In this document: piece by piece, positions 40,294-51,246 of the stretch
Position numbering within the stretch: position 1 is the first letter of the stretch
Layout of the letters: each line of letters begins with the position of its first letter
Assembly: GCA_039105265.1 (NCBI GenBank)
Contig: JAPFFF010000011.1
Location: forward strand, 4,588,001-4,652,000
Origin: Tritrichomonas musculus
Lineage: Eukaryota; Parabasalia; Tritrichomonadida; Tritrichomonadidae
Length of the DNA stretch: 64,000 nt
Direction of reading: 5' to 3'
Translations under genes and position numbers: made by a program
Notes under the pieces: generated by a model
Told to the model about the DNA's origin: nothing
What the model saw: the letters and a program-made list of their open reading frames with translations, nothing else
The model's database searches: none

Positions 40294-41287
40294 TCAGGAA
40301 AATAATTGATTTATTTAATTTTTATCAAGATAAGAGAAAAAATAATTAATAAAAGTTTTTTTCAATACTTTATTTTTTTTCCTCCGACCATTCAACTTTG
40401 TTCAGAAAAATTCTGAGAAATTACGAATTTTTAACATCATCAACTGCAAAAAAAAATAATCTCAAATAATTGTGATAGTTCTTTCAAATAAATTCAAATG
40501 GAAGTTCGATCACTCATATAAGATCGTTATAAATTGAAAACATATCGTTATTTATACAAAAACACCATAAATCTTTCATAACATTAGATATAAAATTATA
40601 TTTATGATTTTTTTTTTGAATTAATGAAATATTCTTTTTAAATTGGGTTCTTTTTATATCTACTAATTTTATTTTAAAAAGTTAATTAACTTTCAATATT
40701 TTCAATACTTTATTACAATCATTTCTAAGTAGTTTAAACTCCAACCAATCATGTTAAAGATGATTATCTTTCATCTTTTAATTTTAAATTAAAAATATTT
40801 GTTTATTTTACATAGAAACATTATTGTTTTTCTATATAAATTTAAATGTTTATTGATTGAATAAAATTTTGAAATAACTTTAGCTTTTAAAAATTTAAAT
40901 TGATTAAATTTTGAATTCACTTCTTACTAATTACAGTAATAATTTTTTTTTAATATAATTTCCTATTCTTTTAAAAATGCATTTCTTTTTTAACTAGTTA
41001 TACTTTGAATTCAAAGATCCACATTTTATACAATGCAATTAATGACAACTACATTCATATTAACTTTATTTTTTTTAATAATTTGTTAATATATGACAAT
41101 ATTTTTAAATATTAATGATAATATATTGATTATGGATAACAATCTCTCTTATATTTTCCTGAATTTGATTCATATTAAAGCCTAATAACGTTTTTTTTGT
41201 TAAATGATTCAAAAAGTTGATAAATAAAAAATATTATTGAAATAAATAATGTAAAATGATCGTTTTTAAATTTAAAATAAAGAAAAA
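40294..41287. other. AT-rich spacer, no gene seen
   Basis: About 1 kb of extremely AT-rich sequence upstream of the PDE gene. There are no coding-like frames, no convincing repeats and no clear Inr near the ATG. Confidence 0.6.
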
Positions 41288-44200
41288 ATGAATCGTTCTT
41301 TTCGCTCATCTTTTCGGAAAAATACCGCAAAGTCGAAAGTCAGCCACATAATATCAAGACCACAACCTACAACAAACCAAGCGCTCACAAAACATTCATA
41401 TGTAATAAATTCAACTGCCTCTACGATTTGTAAAGGTGATGCTGTATCTGGCAGTACTAGCTCACGTGTTGGATCAAGTCTAGGTCCAGACTACAATTCA
41501 CAATCATCAAAACCTTTATTTGACACTGATCAATTGATTGATAGCTTCATTGAAAAAGCTGCTTCTCATCCTCTTTACCAATGTGTTGAATTGTTTTTAA
41601 AGGAGAAGTTTAATGTTAAATCTGTTATTTATTGGCAAGAAATCCCCAATGCTCAAGTTCTTTATAGCTATTCATTGAATCTTTCTAATGATCACTCATC
41701 AGGAATTGTTGGCAATTGCTATTTTCAGAGGCAGATTATGAGAATACCAAATGCATCTGCTCATCCTTCTTATTCCTCTCGTCTTGATGGGAAAATTTCA
41801 CAACCAAATGCTTCCCTACTTCTTTTCCCTCTTTTCGACTGGAGAAACACGTTATCTGCTGTTTGCGAAATAATTCGTGATAATAATAATGCCGAATTTA
41901 CAATTGAAGATGAAATATTTGCCAAATGGTTCCAGAAGAAGTTTAAAAATCTGTCAAGGTGGCTTAAACATCCTGTTTTAATGAGCTTGATGCCTTCTTC
42001 TAGCAATTATAATAATAGTGGATCTGAATCTGAAAATAGTGGAAATTCTGCTAGGCTTTTGTCATACGATGATACTCTAATTCATGATATAATGCAACTT
42101 ACTGATCGCGAAAATTTCATAATTAATATCACCAAAAAGTTGACAGCAAACTTCGATTGCAGAGCATTTGAAATTTGGAAATATGAGAAAAAAGGAGATA
42201 AAATATTTAGATTCAACGAACCTATTGATCCAACTGAAGCTGGAATTGTTGGTGATAGCTTAACTAGAGACCAAACTATTAATTGCATGACTAACAAAAT
42301 GAGTTCATCATATAATCCAAAAATTGATGGTGAAGCAGAAGAATCAATTCTTTCTATTCCGGTAATTGAACGAGGAAAAGCAGATGATGATAATATTATC
42401 TTCAGTGTTGTTATTCGAGGTTCTCAACATCATATATTCACCAAAGATGATGAAGATGCATTGAAGCACTTAGCACCTTTCATTCTACTTGCCTATTCTA
42501 ATGCCGAAGCATACAGTAATGTTAACACAGCTTTCAATACTTCAAGGATTGAACAAGAATCTTTGGCTGCACTCCTTGAAGTTGTTGAACTTTTATCTTC
42601 TCAATTAGATACTGATAAATTAACTGATATTATTCTTGAAAAAGGTCGACAATTGACCAATTCAGATCGTTGCTCACTTTTCCTTTTAAGTGAAGATAAA
42701 GAATCACTTTCATCATACTATCAGACTGGATTAAAAACACCGATTGTAATTCCTGCAACAAATGGCATTGCAGGCAAAACTTTAAAAGAAAAGAAAGTTC
42801 TCATTATTCCAGATGCATATGATACAGATTTCTTCGATTCGACAACTGACAAACAAACGGGATATAGAACGAAATCAATTTTATCAGTACCAATTTATTC
42901 AAATCATGGTGAAGTTATTGGCGTAACTGAAATGATGAACAAAAAACCAAAGCCAGGCGAATCATCACAAGCTACAATAGGTTTTACTGAATGGGACTGT
43001 AAAGTTATTCAAATCTTTAATATATTTTGCGGTATTTCTCTTGAAAATGCACGACTTTTCAAAGAGTCTGTTGGAAAGACATCTCAGCTTACAATGTTTT
43101 TCAATACTGCATTTTCACTTTCCAAATCGGAAGATATTCATCGCCTTTTATCTGATATTTTAAATAATGCCAAAGAATCTGTTGAAGCTGAACGTGCCGC
43201 AATTTTCTTAATTGATGAAACACAAGAAATTATGACATCATTCATTGTTGATGGAGATAAGTTCCCAAAACAGTTACCAATGTCAATTGGAATTGCTGCC
43301 GCCGCAGCTAAGAAAAAGAAAGGAATACTAGAGAACGATGTATACCATTGCCCAGAATTCAATCGATCAATTGATGCACAAACAGGTTATAAAACAAGAT
43401 CAATTATTGCAACGCCAGTGATATCACCAAAAGGAGAAGTTTTAGGTGTTGTTGAAATGTTGAACAAAACATCTAAAGCATCTAAAACCGCTGGTTTTCA
43501 GGAAAAAGACCTAGAAACATTGAATGCCTTTTCAACATTTGTTTCTGTTGCTTTGCAAAACAGTCACCTTAAAGAAGTTGCTCTTCACGGTGACGTTGAA
43601 GTTGAAATGAGCAAATATATTACTGAATCTGAAAGATTATCCAATCAAGTTCCATCTAAATTAGCTTTAACAGAAGCTGAGAAAACAACTGTACGTTCTT
43701 TGAATTGCTTTGCTCCCGATTTCAAAGGTATTGGTCACTTTAAAGAACTTTATTATTTCTTTTCAATATGGAATCTTTTGGAGAAGTTTAAAGTTTCTAA
43801 TGAACAATTCTTTAGATTTATTTTTACAATGAGACGCCAGTATACAAATACATCATATCATAACTGGACACATGCATGCGATGTTTCACAATATGTAACT
43901 TATCAAATGTTACTTGCAAAAGCAGATCAATATTTAAATTCAGATGAAATATTCATTATTTTAACAGCTGCAATTTGCCACGATGCTAACCATGAAGGTT
44001 TGAACAATGTTTACAACGTTAAAGCAGAAACACCTTTGGGAATTTTGTTCAAGGACACAAGTGTTATGGAAATGCACCACATTACAGTTGCTATTCCAAT
44101 TCTTCTAAGAACTGATATTAATATGTTTGGATGCTTTGATGAAACAGAATCAAAGAAAATGTGGACTTTATTCATTCGTCTTATTCTCGCTACAGATATG

Positions 44201-44785
44201 GCTCATCACTTTGAACTTGTCAAAAAGAATCAGGCTCTTTGGGATGATAATGAATTCAGTTGGGATGAACCTGAACATCGATTACTTGCAATGCAACTTT
44301 TAATCAAAGTTGCTGATATTTCAAATGTTTCTAGACCATTTGAATATGCTGACAAATGGTGCGATATATTAAATGAAGAATTCTTTAAACAAGGAGATCT
44401 TGAAAAATCAAGTGGAATTGGCTTAACAAGCCCGTTAAACGACAGAGAACATCCAGATAAACCGAAATCTCAAATAGGTTTTTATAATTTTATTTGTTTA
44501 CCATTGTATTCTACAATTGCTCGAATTTTCCCAGAATTACAAGTCAATGCTGATTCTGTAAAAGCCAATCTTGAAGTTTGGAAATCATTAGCTGCTGCTA
44601 ATGAAGCTAAAAAGAAAGAAGAAGAAGAAGTTAAGAAGAAAGAAGAAGAAGAAAAGAAGAAGAAAGAAGAAGAAGAAAAAGAAAAAAATAAGGAGGAGGA
44701 GGCTCCTGCTAATTCTGAAGAAAAGAAAGATAATGAAGCTGAAAAGAAAGAAGGCGGAGAGGATAACACTGAAAAGAAAGAGTGA
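41288..44785 (+). CDS. Cyclic-nucleotide phosphodiesterase (class I) with tandem GAF domains
   Basis: 1,165 residues from ATG 41288. Two clear GAF domains lie at about 422-590 and 600-760. Each ends in the cyclic-nucleotide-binding NK...F-x3-D type motif (EMMNKKPK...GFTEWD, and EMLNKTSK...GFQEKD). Two divergent GAF-like regions precede them (about 80-225 and 262-405). The PDEase_I domain spans about 790-1090 with HNWTHACD at about 858, HDANHEGLNN at about 897, LATDMAHH and IKVADISN. These supply the two-metal site that hydrolyses cAMP or cGMP. The layout matches animal PDE2/5/6/10/11, so allosteric regulation by cyclic nucleotide is expected. The last 60 residues are a Lys/Glu-only-like tail. 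No membrane segment was seen. It is the clearest signalling enzyme in the window. Confidence 0.92.
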   Translation: MNRSFRSSFRKNTAKSKVSHIISRPQPTTNQALTKHSYVINSTASTICKGDAVSGSTSSRVGSSLGPDYNSQSSKPLFDTDQLIDSFIEKAASHPLYQCVELFLKEKFNVKSVIYWQEIPNAQVLYSYSLNLSNDHSSGIVGNCYFQRQIMRIPNASAHPSYSSRLDGKISQPNASLLLFPLFDWRNTLSAVCEIIRDNNNAEFTIEDEIFAKWFQKKFKNLSRWLKHPVLMSLMPSSSNYNNSGSESENSGNSARLLSYDDTLIHDIMQLTDRENFIINITKKLTANFDCRAFEIWKYEKKGDKIFRFNEPIDPTEAGIVGDSLTRDQTINCMTNKMSSSYNPKIDGEAEESILSIPVIERGKADDDNIIFSVVIRGSQHHIFTKDDEDALKHLAPFILLAYSNAEAYSNVNTAFNTSRIEQESLAALLEVVELLSSQLDTDKLTDIILEKGRQLTNSDRCSLFLLSEDKESLSSYYQTGLKTPIVIPATNGIAGKTLKEKKVLIIPDAYDTDFFDSTTDKQTGYRTKSILSVPIYSNHGEVIGVTEMMNKKPKPGESSQATIGFTEWDCKVIQIFNIFCGISLENARLFKESVGKTSQLTMFFNTAFSLSKSEDIHRLLSDILNNAKESVEAERAAIFLIDETQEIMTSFIVDGDKFPKQLPMSIGIAAAAAKKKKGILENDVYHCPEFNRSIDAQTGYKTRSIIATPVISPKGEVLGVVEMLNKTSKASKTAGFQEKDLETLNAFSTFVSVALQNSHLKEVALHGDVEVEMSKYITESERLSNQVPSKLALTEAEKTTVRSLNCFAPDFKGIGHFKELYYFFSIWNLLEKFKVSNEQFFRFIFTMRRQYTNTSYHNWTHACDVSQYVTYQMLLAKADQYLNSDEIFIILTAAICHDANHEGLNNVYNVKAETPLGILFKDTSVMEMHHITVAIPILLRTDINMFGCFDETESKKMWTLFIRLILATDMAHHFELVKKNQALWDDNEFSWDEPEHRLLAMQLLIKVADISNVSRPFEYADKWCDILNEEFFKQGDLEKSSGIGLTSPLNDREHPDKPKSQIGFYNFICLPLYSTIARIFPELQVNADSVKANLEVWKSLAAANEAKKKEEEEVKKKEEEEKKKKEEEEKEKNKEEEAPANSEEKKDNEAEKKEGGEDNTEKKE

Positions 44786-45149
44786 TCATGATCATGGTTT
44801 TATATTTAATAAAAATAAAGTTTCTGAAAATTATTATTTACAAATATTTTTACTCTATTAACAATAATTCTTTATCGTTTAAAATATATAGACATTCAAA
44901 CTGCTAAACATGAAACTCTTATTGAATATAGATAATTTCTTTGAATAGATTTAATTTATTGGGTCATATGGCATAGCAATAGCAAGATAAAAAGGAGTTA
45001 CTATATATATGCAACATTTTAATAAGTGAAAATCATATTCATAAATATCATTAATTGAGTATCGAAAATTAAATATAATACATTTTAACTTTTTGAGAAA
45101 AAATATTCGCATCAAAGATTCTTATAAACATCAAAATTTCTATTTTCAA
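44786..45149. other. Spacer, no gene seen
   Basis: 364 bp of AT-rich sequence between the PDE and the RRM gene. A TTG-initiated extension of the RRM frame begins at 45,093 but I do not regard it as the start. Confidence 0.55.
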
Positions 45150-46664
45150 ATGCCTGGAATTGTAACAATCGACCCGGCTGCGCATTTAACATCAGAATTA
45201 ATCATAAAAGAGTTATCAGTTTTTGGAAAAATCGATAAAGTTGGTTTCGAAGGAAATGGGAGTTGGAGAGTAGCTTTTGTTTGCTTTTCTTCATCAAGTA
45301 GTGCTAGAAATGCTGCAAATATAGGACAGCTTCGAATTGGAGGCATTAATGTCTCTATTGAATTTTCTGAGAATCTCGATAACTATCTTTATGATTCCGA
45401 ATCTCATATTGAAAGTAACTCACAATCATCTAATTCAGATACAGATATAAATCATCAAGATAACGAAAAGTTGGATCGAAATATAACGTCAAATTCATAC
45501 TCAAATAAATTAGATACTTATTACAATGATAACAACCATTATAGACGTCATCGTAGACATCATCATGCTAAAAGAAGTCACAGATCTTCTCCACATAGGC
45601 ACCATCGAAAATCAAGCAAGCATTTACATAGGAAACGACATAGACATTCAAATTATGATACGGTTTCGACCCAATTGTTTTTATCTGATTCGAAAAACGA
45701 ACCAACAATAGAACATTCAGATAATAATGATAATAATAATCCTATTGAAACAGTTATAAAAGAAAATAAGTTATCAGATAATAATAATAATAATAATAAT
45801 AATCCTATTGAAACAATTATAAAAGAAAATAAGTTATCAGATAATAATGATAATAATAATCCTATTGAAACAATTATAAAAGAAAATCAGACATTAGATA
45901 ATAATGATAATAATATTCCTATTGAAGCAACTGTTAAAGAAAATAAGTCATCAGATAATAATGACAATAATAATCCTATCGAAACAACTATTAAAGAAAA
46001 TAAGTCATCAGATAATAATGAAAATAATAATCCTATCGAAACAACTATTAAAGAAAATAAGTCATCAGATAATAATGACAATAATAATCCTATTGAAACA
46101 ATCATACAAGAAAATCAATCATCAAATAATAATGATAATAATAATCTTATTGAAGCAATCATAAAAGAAAGTAAATCATCAAATAATAATGATAATAATA
46201 ATCCTATTGAAACAACCATAAAAGAAAGTAAATCATTAAATAATAATGATAATAATAATCCTATTGAAACAACCATAAAAAAAAATAAATCATCAAATAA
46301 TACAAATAACAACACAGAAACAAATGATCTACAGCTAAACTTTAATTCATTGCTATTTTACCCGAATGATTATAATTCATATTTTTTTTCTTATAATCAA
46401 CCAAGAAATGAAATTAATTATAATAAGCAGGTCAATTCGTTATCTGAACTTCATAGAATTGAAAAAAAGAAAAAAAAAAGAATGGGTAAATATGATTCAG
46501 ACTCTAATTCTAAATATTCTTATTCAACTTATTCATCTTACTCAACAGACTCATCCTCTACCTCAGATTCTACATATTCATATAGTACAAATTCTTCATC
46601 TTCGGAATCTTCACATGGGAAAACTAGAAGAAAATCGCATCATATCATTGATCGCCAACATTGA
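45150..46664 (+). CDS. RRM protein with 19-residue tandem repeats and RS-like tail
   Basis: 504 residues from ATG 45150. Residues 3-77 form a single RRM: GIVTID, LIIKELSVFGKIDKVGF, WRVAFVCFSSSSSARNAA, IGGINVSIEFSE. The RNP1-like strand VAFVCF lacks one of the usual aromatics. A His/Arg-rich segment follows (RRHRRHHHAKRSHRSS, and HRHHRKSSKHLHRKRHRH). Next come ten copies of a 19-residue unit, consensus NNDNNNPIETTIKENKSSD. The C-terminus is Ser/Tyr/Thr-rich (SYSTYSSYSTDSSS) and ends in a basic patch. The layout suggests a nuclear splicing- or speckle-type RNA-binding protein, by analogy with SR proteins, but the partner RNA cannot be inferred. The frame is intact across the repeats, so length variation by whole units is tolerated. 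Confidence 0.7.
   Translation: MPGIVTIDPAAHLTSELIIKELSVFGKIDKVGFEGNGSWRVAFVCFSSSSSARNAANIGQLRIGGINVSIEFSENLDNYLYDSESHIESNSQSSNSDTDINHQDNEKLDRNITSNSYSNKLDTYYNDNNHYRRHRRHHHAKRSHRSSPHRHHRKSSKHLHRKRHRHSNYDTVSTQLFLSDSKNEPTIEHSDNNDNNNPIETVIKENKLSDNNNNNNNNPIETIIKENKLSDNNDNNNPIETIIKENQTLDNNDNNIPIEATVKENKSSDNNDNNNPIETTIKENKSSDNNENNNPIETTIKENKSSDNNDNNNPIETIIQENQSSNNNDNNNLIEAIIKESKSSNNNDNNNPIETTIKESKSLNNNDNNNPIETTIKKNKSSNNTNNNTETNDLQLNFNSLLFYPNDYNSYFFSYNQPRNEINYNKQVNSLSELHRIEKKKKKRMGKYDSDSNSKYSYSTYSSYSTDSSSTSDSTYSYSTNSSSSESSHGKTRRKSHHIIDRQH
45718..46300 (+). repeat. 57-bp coding minisatellite, about 10 copies
   Basis: Ten units of 57 bp (the second is 63 bp, with two extra AAT codons) encode the 19-residue NNDNNNPIETTIKENKSSD repeat of the RRM protein. 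Copies differ mainly at third positions and at a few residues (K/Q, T/I/V, S/L). Neighbouring copies 5 and 6 are nearly identical, which points to recent unit duplication. Confidence 0.9.
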
Positions 46665-46900
46665 TATATTAGACTTTTTCATCATGTTTTATGTAAATTA
46701 TAAATATATTATTATTATTATTTTAATTTTGCATTTTATTATTTTCTATATTACATTATATTATAAAGATTTTAAATAACCAAATGAAAAATCTATTTTC
46801 TATAGAGAATTCAAAATTCAATGCTTGAACGATCATAATAAACTTATTCTTTATTGAAAAAGTGTGCTAAACCATTTTTGAGATTATTTTATTTTTGATT

Positions 46901-47197
46901 ATGACAACGCCAGATTCTCCATTTATGTCATGCCCTTCTGCGGAAAATTTTTCATCTGTATTTGTCGAAAATCCAGATAAAATTTCTCAAGACTTCCAAA
47001 GATGCAGGCCTCCTAGAAAAAGAAATTCTCTTACTGTTTCTCGTTCTTCAGAGAGCATTTTTTTATTTAAACCTATGGACAATAATACAAGATCTGTTCC
47101 ACCAATTGCTCCGCTACCTTCTAGCACTCAAGCTAGAAAAAACTCAACACCTCTTACTATTTCATCAGATAGTATGCTGAAATGCGGACCTAAATAG
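46901..47197 (+). CDS. Small Ser/Thr/Pro-rich protein, unrecognised
   Basis: 98 residues from ATG 46901 (an in-frame TTG lies 6 bp upstream). It is hydrophilic and probably disordered, with two basic phospho-site-like clusters, RPPRKRNSLTVSRSSES and ARKNSTPL, and a PPIAPLP segment. Its composition is unlike random AT-rich DNA of this region: many Pro, Arg and Ser codons. For that reason I regard it as a real short gene. No family was recognised. It is convergent with the gamma-adaptin gene. Confidence 0.5.
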   Translation: MTTPDSPFMSCPSAENFSSVFVENPDKISQDFQRCRPPRKRNSLTVSRSSESIFLFKPMDNNTRSVPPIAPLPSSTQARKNSTPLTISSDSMLKCGPK

Positions 47198-47669
47198 ATT
47201 TAGTTTTATCAAAATAGATTAAATAATAAAAGCAAATTTGTTTTCTATTTTTGAGATATTTTATTAACAACAACAAAAAAAAAAACTCAACGATTCTTTG
47301 ATCAGCGATCAAATTTTCAACCAATTTTTTTTTTTTTTGAGAGAAAAAGTTCATATCACTTCAAAACCAAAAATTTAATTTTCATAACATTCTTTAAAAC
47401 ATATAACGTTTTATTCATTTAACTTCATTCATTAAAAAAAGTTATTAAAAAATCAATTCATAGAAATTCATTTCTCTGAATTTATGAATGGTTAGAATTT
47501 TTGAATTAAAAATCTGATTTCAAAAATCTTTGGCAAAACTCGTTTTTACGAAAAGAATTTTGCAATAATTATATTTATGCATCAATTTAAAAATATAACA
47601 AAACATCTCTAAAGAAACGTAATAACCTATAAGAATATTTTTTTTTTTTTTTTTTTTTAATAAAAACAT
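47198..47669. other. Convergent spacer with long T-run
   Basis: 472 bp without a gene. A run of about 22 T at 47,638-47,659 lies just beyond the 3' end of the gamma-adaptin gene. Shorter A and T runs occur near 47.27 and 47.33 kb. Confidence 0.6.
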
Positions 47670-49991
47670 CTAAATAACAGTATTAACTTGACAAATTTCT
47701 GTAATTGGTTGACTTCTAAAGAGGTAAGAAACTTGAGCTTTCATAGAAAGCTGTGAACCGCTATTTCCATTATTAGAAAGGAAAAGTATTTGTGTGATTG
47801 GCGAACCACCAGCTGGTGGAAGTACATTTCCAGAAGGAGGTTGTGATGAAAATTTCCAATTACCTGAAACAGCAAAAGCTACGTTGAATTTATTTAATTG
47901 AATTTGAGATTTATTATAGTAAGAAACTCTGATGGCAACTTCTCTTTGATTTTTTGGATTCTTTTGAACTTCAAAATAAGCTGCAAATTCATCTTGTTCA
48001 AAAGCTAAAAATGCTCCATTTGGTAACTTTTTCTTCATTTGGGTACTAGAATTAGTTGGAATATCTGAATCAAGCAAATCTAACAGAGTTTCTTTTTTAT
48101 CTTCTCCACCTTCATCATAGTTGTCATTTAAGTTTATTAATGAACTTGAAGTTTGATTTTGAATTGAATCTTGATCATCATTATCTATATGATTTTGCGC
48201 TTGTTCAGCTGCATCTTCTTCATTCATTGGAGCAAGAATATATGAAAGATTTGATGACGATGTTAAAAGTCTAATCATTTCACCAGCCCGCTGCTGAACG
48301 TCGAGACGATTATCTCTTGCATATTTAGTTATAATTTTGGTAACCTCATTAACTTTTCCACCTTTGAAAGCAAGCTTAGCTAAACAAACCAATATACTAG
48401 ATATTGTTCTTCCATTTAACTTAGGCTGAGATGTGATGACTTCGTTGAAACTTTTGATGGCATCACTGATATTTTCTTGGCGTGCTTCATATTCACCAAT
48501 AGAAAAAGAGGCAATTTGAAGGAGTGGCTGATTTGTTGGATAAAAAGAAAGAACATTTTCGATGGAATCAAGTGCAACATATCGAAGTTCTGGTTTGTCA
48601 GCTAAAATAGAGCAGTAAGATGTAATTATATCGTTTCCGATAAATAAAGGATTATCAATAATGATATGTAAAGTTGAATCAATATTCCAAGCGTCATCGG
48701 GTGAAAAACGTTGAATTGCTGCGTATAATTTTGGTATAATCTCACCACGAAAATCATTATCAACAAGTTGCATGAATTGAAAAACTTCTGGAACAAGCTT
48801 TGTGACATTATCTTCATTTATAATTGCCGAAACAACATCAAGTGCTCTCCTTCTGATTGATATATCTGGATGATCAAGACATCTGACAATCTGTGAACGA
48901 TATCTTTGCATTGCTACAGAGTCAGCGCTTGTTCTATCAATCATCATTAAAGCTCCATTTGTAGAATTATCAGCATTATCATTATTATTCGAAGTAAGTA
49001 GGAGCTTGGAAAATGCTGAGAGAGCTGAATAAATCACTGCAGAATTTTTAAGTTCTAGAAGACGTCCAATCTGGTTAATTGCAAGAGTTTTTAACGATTG
49101 ACTTTTTGCAACTTTTTTAATTGTTTCAGTAGCCTCAATTAAAATAGATCTTCCTGTATTTGAATGACAATCAAGATCTGTAATAATTTCTTGTAAAATC
49201 CCATCAAGTTCATTACACCGAGAGTGAATCTTTCCAAGAGCTCTTAAAGCTCGACATTGGAGAAATGGATCATTAAAAAGATGATATTCAGTTTCTTTTG
49301 TAGGTGGATTGTGCTTTAGATCACTAAGAAGATCAATAAACGGACGAGTAAAACCTTTCCATTTTTCTCGAACAGAAGGTACTTTATCCAACATTTCAAG
49401 AGCAAGATTTACTGCAGACAAAATTACTGAATGATCTTTGAAATTTAATAATTTTGGAACATCTTTTCGGAAAGTTTCAAAAAATTCTGGACATTCACGA
49501 ACTGAACGAAGGGCAGCTGATGCGGCACATTTAACAACAGACATATATTTAGATGTGAGAGCTTTTTGTATTGATGGTATTGCTGCGGTTATTAATTGCG
49601 ATCCTCCGATGTTTGCGACTGCAGATAAACCAAGAATTTGAATTTTTGGATTTTTTTTATTCTCAATGTCACGGGTAATAGTCTGTATCATTAAAATTGC
49701 CATGTCGGAATTAGAATCAGTTAAGACTCCAGCACCAATATAACCTATCCACTTATAAGGATAATAAGGGTTTGCCATTAATGAGACAATTTCAATTTGA
49801 CCAAAGCTTGTATTTTCACCCTCCATTTCCAAATAAATGAGTTTCGCGACAATTCTTGGTCTTCCAGGGCAGTCAGCTAATTTAATTCGGTTTCTGATTT
49901 TCGCCAATTCAGATCCACGAATTGATGATTTCTTTTCATATGAAGAAGCACCTTCAACACTATCAACAAAATCTTGGTATGATGATTTCAT
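47670..49991 (-). CDS. AP1G: AP-1 complex gamma adaptin
   Basis: 773 residues from ATG 49991. The N-terminal trunk is an armadillo solenoid with family landmarks: RPRIVAKLIYLEMEGENTSFGQIE (animal gamma: [24 protein letters not shown]), KWIGYIGAGVLTDS, FNDPFLQCRALRALGKI and LKTLAINQIGRLL. A hinge at about residues 590-655 is acidic and contains LINLND and LLDLLDSD, clathrin-box-like sequences. The last 115 residues are a gamma-ear (GAE) domain: AFLAFEQDEFAAYFEV, ITQILFLSN and a final VNTV, in place of the animal VITQVIKVLNP...AEVNNFP. The protein is a subunit of the AP-1 coat for clathrin trafficking between trans-Golgi and endosomes. The presence of an ear favours gamma over other large chains. 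The frame is intact. Confidence 0.83.
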   Translation of the reverse strand: MKSSYQDFVDSVEGASSYEKKSSIRGSELAKIRNRIKLADCPGRPRIVAKLIYLEMEGENTSFGQIEIVSLMANPYYPYKWIGYIGAGVLTDSNSDMAILMIQTITRDIENKKNPKIQILGLSAVANIGGSQLITAAIPSIQKALTSKYMSVVKCAASAALRSVRECPEFFETFRKDVPKLLNFKDHSVILSAVNLALEMLDKVPSVREKWKGFTRPFIDLLSDLKHNPPTKETEYHLFNDPFLQCRALRALGKIHSRCNELDGILQEIITDLDCHSNTGRSILIEATETIKKVAKSQSLKTLAINQIGRLLELKNSAVIYSALSAFSKLLLTSNNNDNADNSTNGALMMIDRTSADSVAMQRYRSQIVRCLDHPDISIRRRALDVVSAIINEDNVTKLVPEVFQFMQLVDNDFRGEIIPKLYAAIQRFSPDDAWNIDSTLHIIIDNPLFIGNDIITSYCSILADKPELRYVALDSIENVLSFYPTNQPLLQIASFSIGEYEARQENISDAIKSFNEVITSQPKLNGRTISSILVCLAKLAFKGGKVNEVTKIITKYARDNRLDVQQRAGEMIRLLTSSSNLSYILAPMNEEDAAEQAQNHIDNDDQDSIQNQTSSSLINLNDNYDEGGEDKKETLLDLLDSDIPTNSSTQMKKKLPNGAFLAFEQDEFAAYFEVQKNPKNQREVAIRVSYYNKSQIQLNKFNVAFAVSGNWKFSSQPPSGNVLPPAGGSPITQILFLSNNGNSGSQLSMKAQVSYLFRSQPITEICQVNTVI

Positions 49992-51246
49992 GAAATCTGA
50001 AAATTCTTGTTTTTTTTTATGTTAATTAAATCAGTGCAACTTTTTGATTAGATGCTTTCTTATCTTTACATTGTTAGTTATGATGGATATTAAAATTTGT
50101 GTAGGCTCTGCGAATTTTCACAAATTTTGAATGATACCAATAAATCTGTGAAACTTTTTTAAAGGATTAGATTTTTTGAGAGTATATATAATATATTCAA
50201 AACTCTAATTGCAAATAAAAATAAATTTTATTTACTTTATTAAAATGTTATTATATCATTAAAAGAAAATAAAAACATATGTAATTTTTTAATTTATCAT
50301 TATTCTAGCAAGATATAAATATTTGATGTTTTTTCTTTCAATTAAAATATTTTGATTTAACTTATAGAAATACTTAACCTATTGCTAATCTAATGTTATG
50401 ATATGAATTCATAAATGCGACATGGCACATGCCCCATTCTGCTATATAGTAGCATCTCATTTTTACCGGACAAAAGTTTTTATGAACCAATGAAAATTTA
50501 TGATTTCATTGTTTTTGATTCTAAAAAATGGTGAAACAATGAATGAAAAAACGTATAAAAAATTTAAATCATTTATATTTCAGGAACAAATAAATATTTT
50601 CATTATTAAATATAATATATATTAGATATAAATTAAAGCATTTAAATATTAAAAATATAAAGAAAAAAGGAGATGGTGGACATTTAATGCTTTAATATAA
50701 TATCAAAAAATAAATGATATTGGAAATTTTCTAATGGATTATTCATCATTGATAAAATAATTATTTATATTGATACTCAATAAAGGCTGAATTTTTTCCC
50801 ATTCAAATATTGTTGATCAGATCTCGATACATCTAGTGTATTTTGGAAATTTTGGTTCATATATAAAATATTTTTTCAATATTAAATTAGAAATATTAGG
50901 TTCAAAAATGCAATCTCTGGTAATGGGTTGCAAAATTGCATAGCTTTGAGAAAATTCTGAGAAAACTAAAAAGCATAGGAGATAGTTCTCAACCCTTTTG
51001 TTATTAATTGTAAAAATATATTTATCCATGTTTTAGAACTTTTTTTTTTGAGAATATGATATGAAATTATTTCCTATTAAATTGACGGTGGACAGAAATT
51101 AGACTATTGGTAAAAATTTTTGAGCTGAGAAATGATTGGATACTGTTAAATTTGTTTGATCTGAGCAAATAATAATAATGATGAATAAATTCAAGATAGA
51201 ATTGCAAATTGAGTTAATGAATTACATTCTTTCAAATTAATTCTTT
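49992..51246. other. Gene-poor AT-rich stretch
   Basis: About 1.25 kb without a supported gene. A minus-strand frame at 50,817-51,029 (70 codons) has no recognisable motif. It could be a far-decayed member of the families found further right. Confidence 0.5.

Noticed and set aside
44482-44769. Ser/Phe-rich antisense frame over the end of the PDE gene
   Set aside because: It is a mirror of the Lys/Glu codon tail (GAA/AAG repeats).
45887-46315. Antisense Leu/Ser-rich and sense Ile-rich frames over the 57-bp repeat
   Set aside because: They are out-of-frame readings of the coding repeat of the RRM protein.
47270-47345. Poly-A and poly-T runs as possible retroelement tails
   Set aside because: Homopolymers are scattered throughout these spacers and there is no adjacent coding or target-site duplication.
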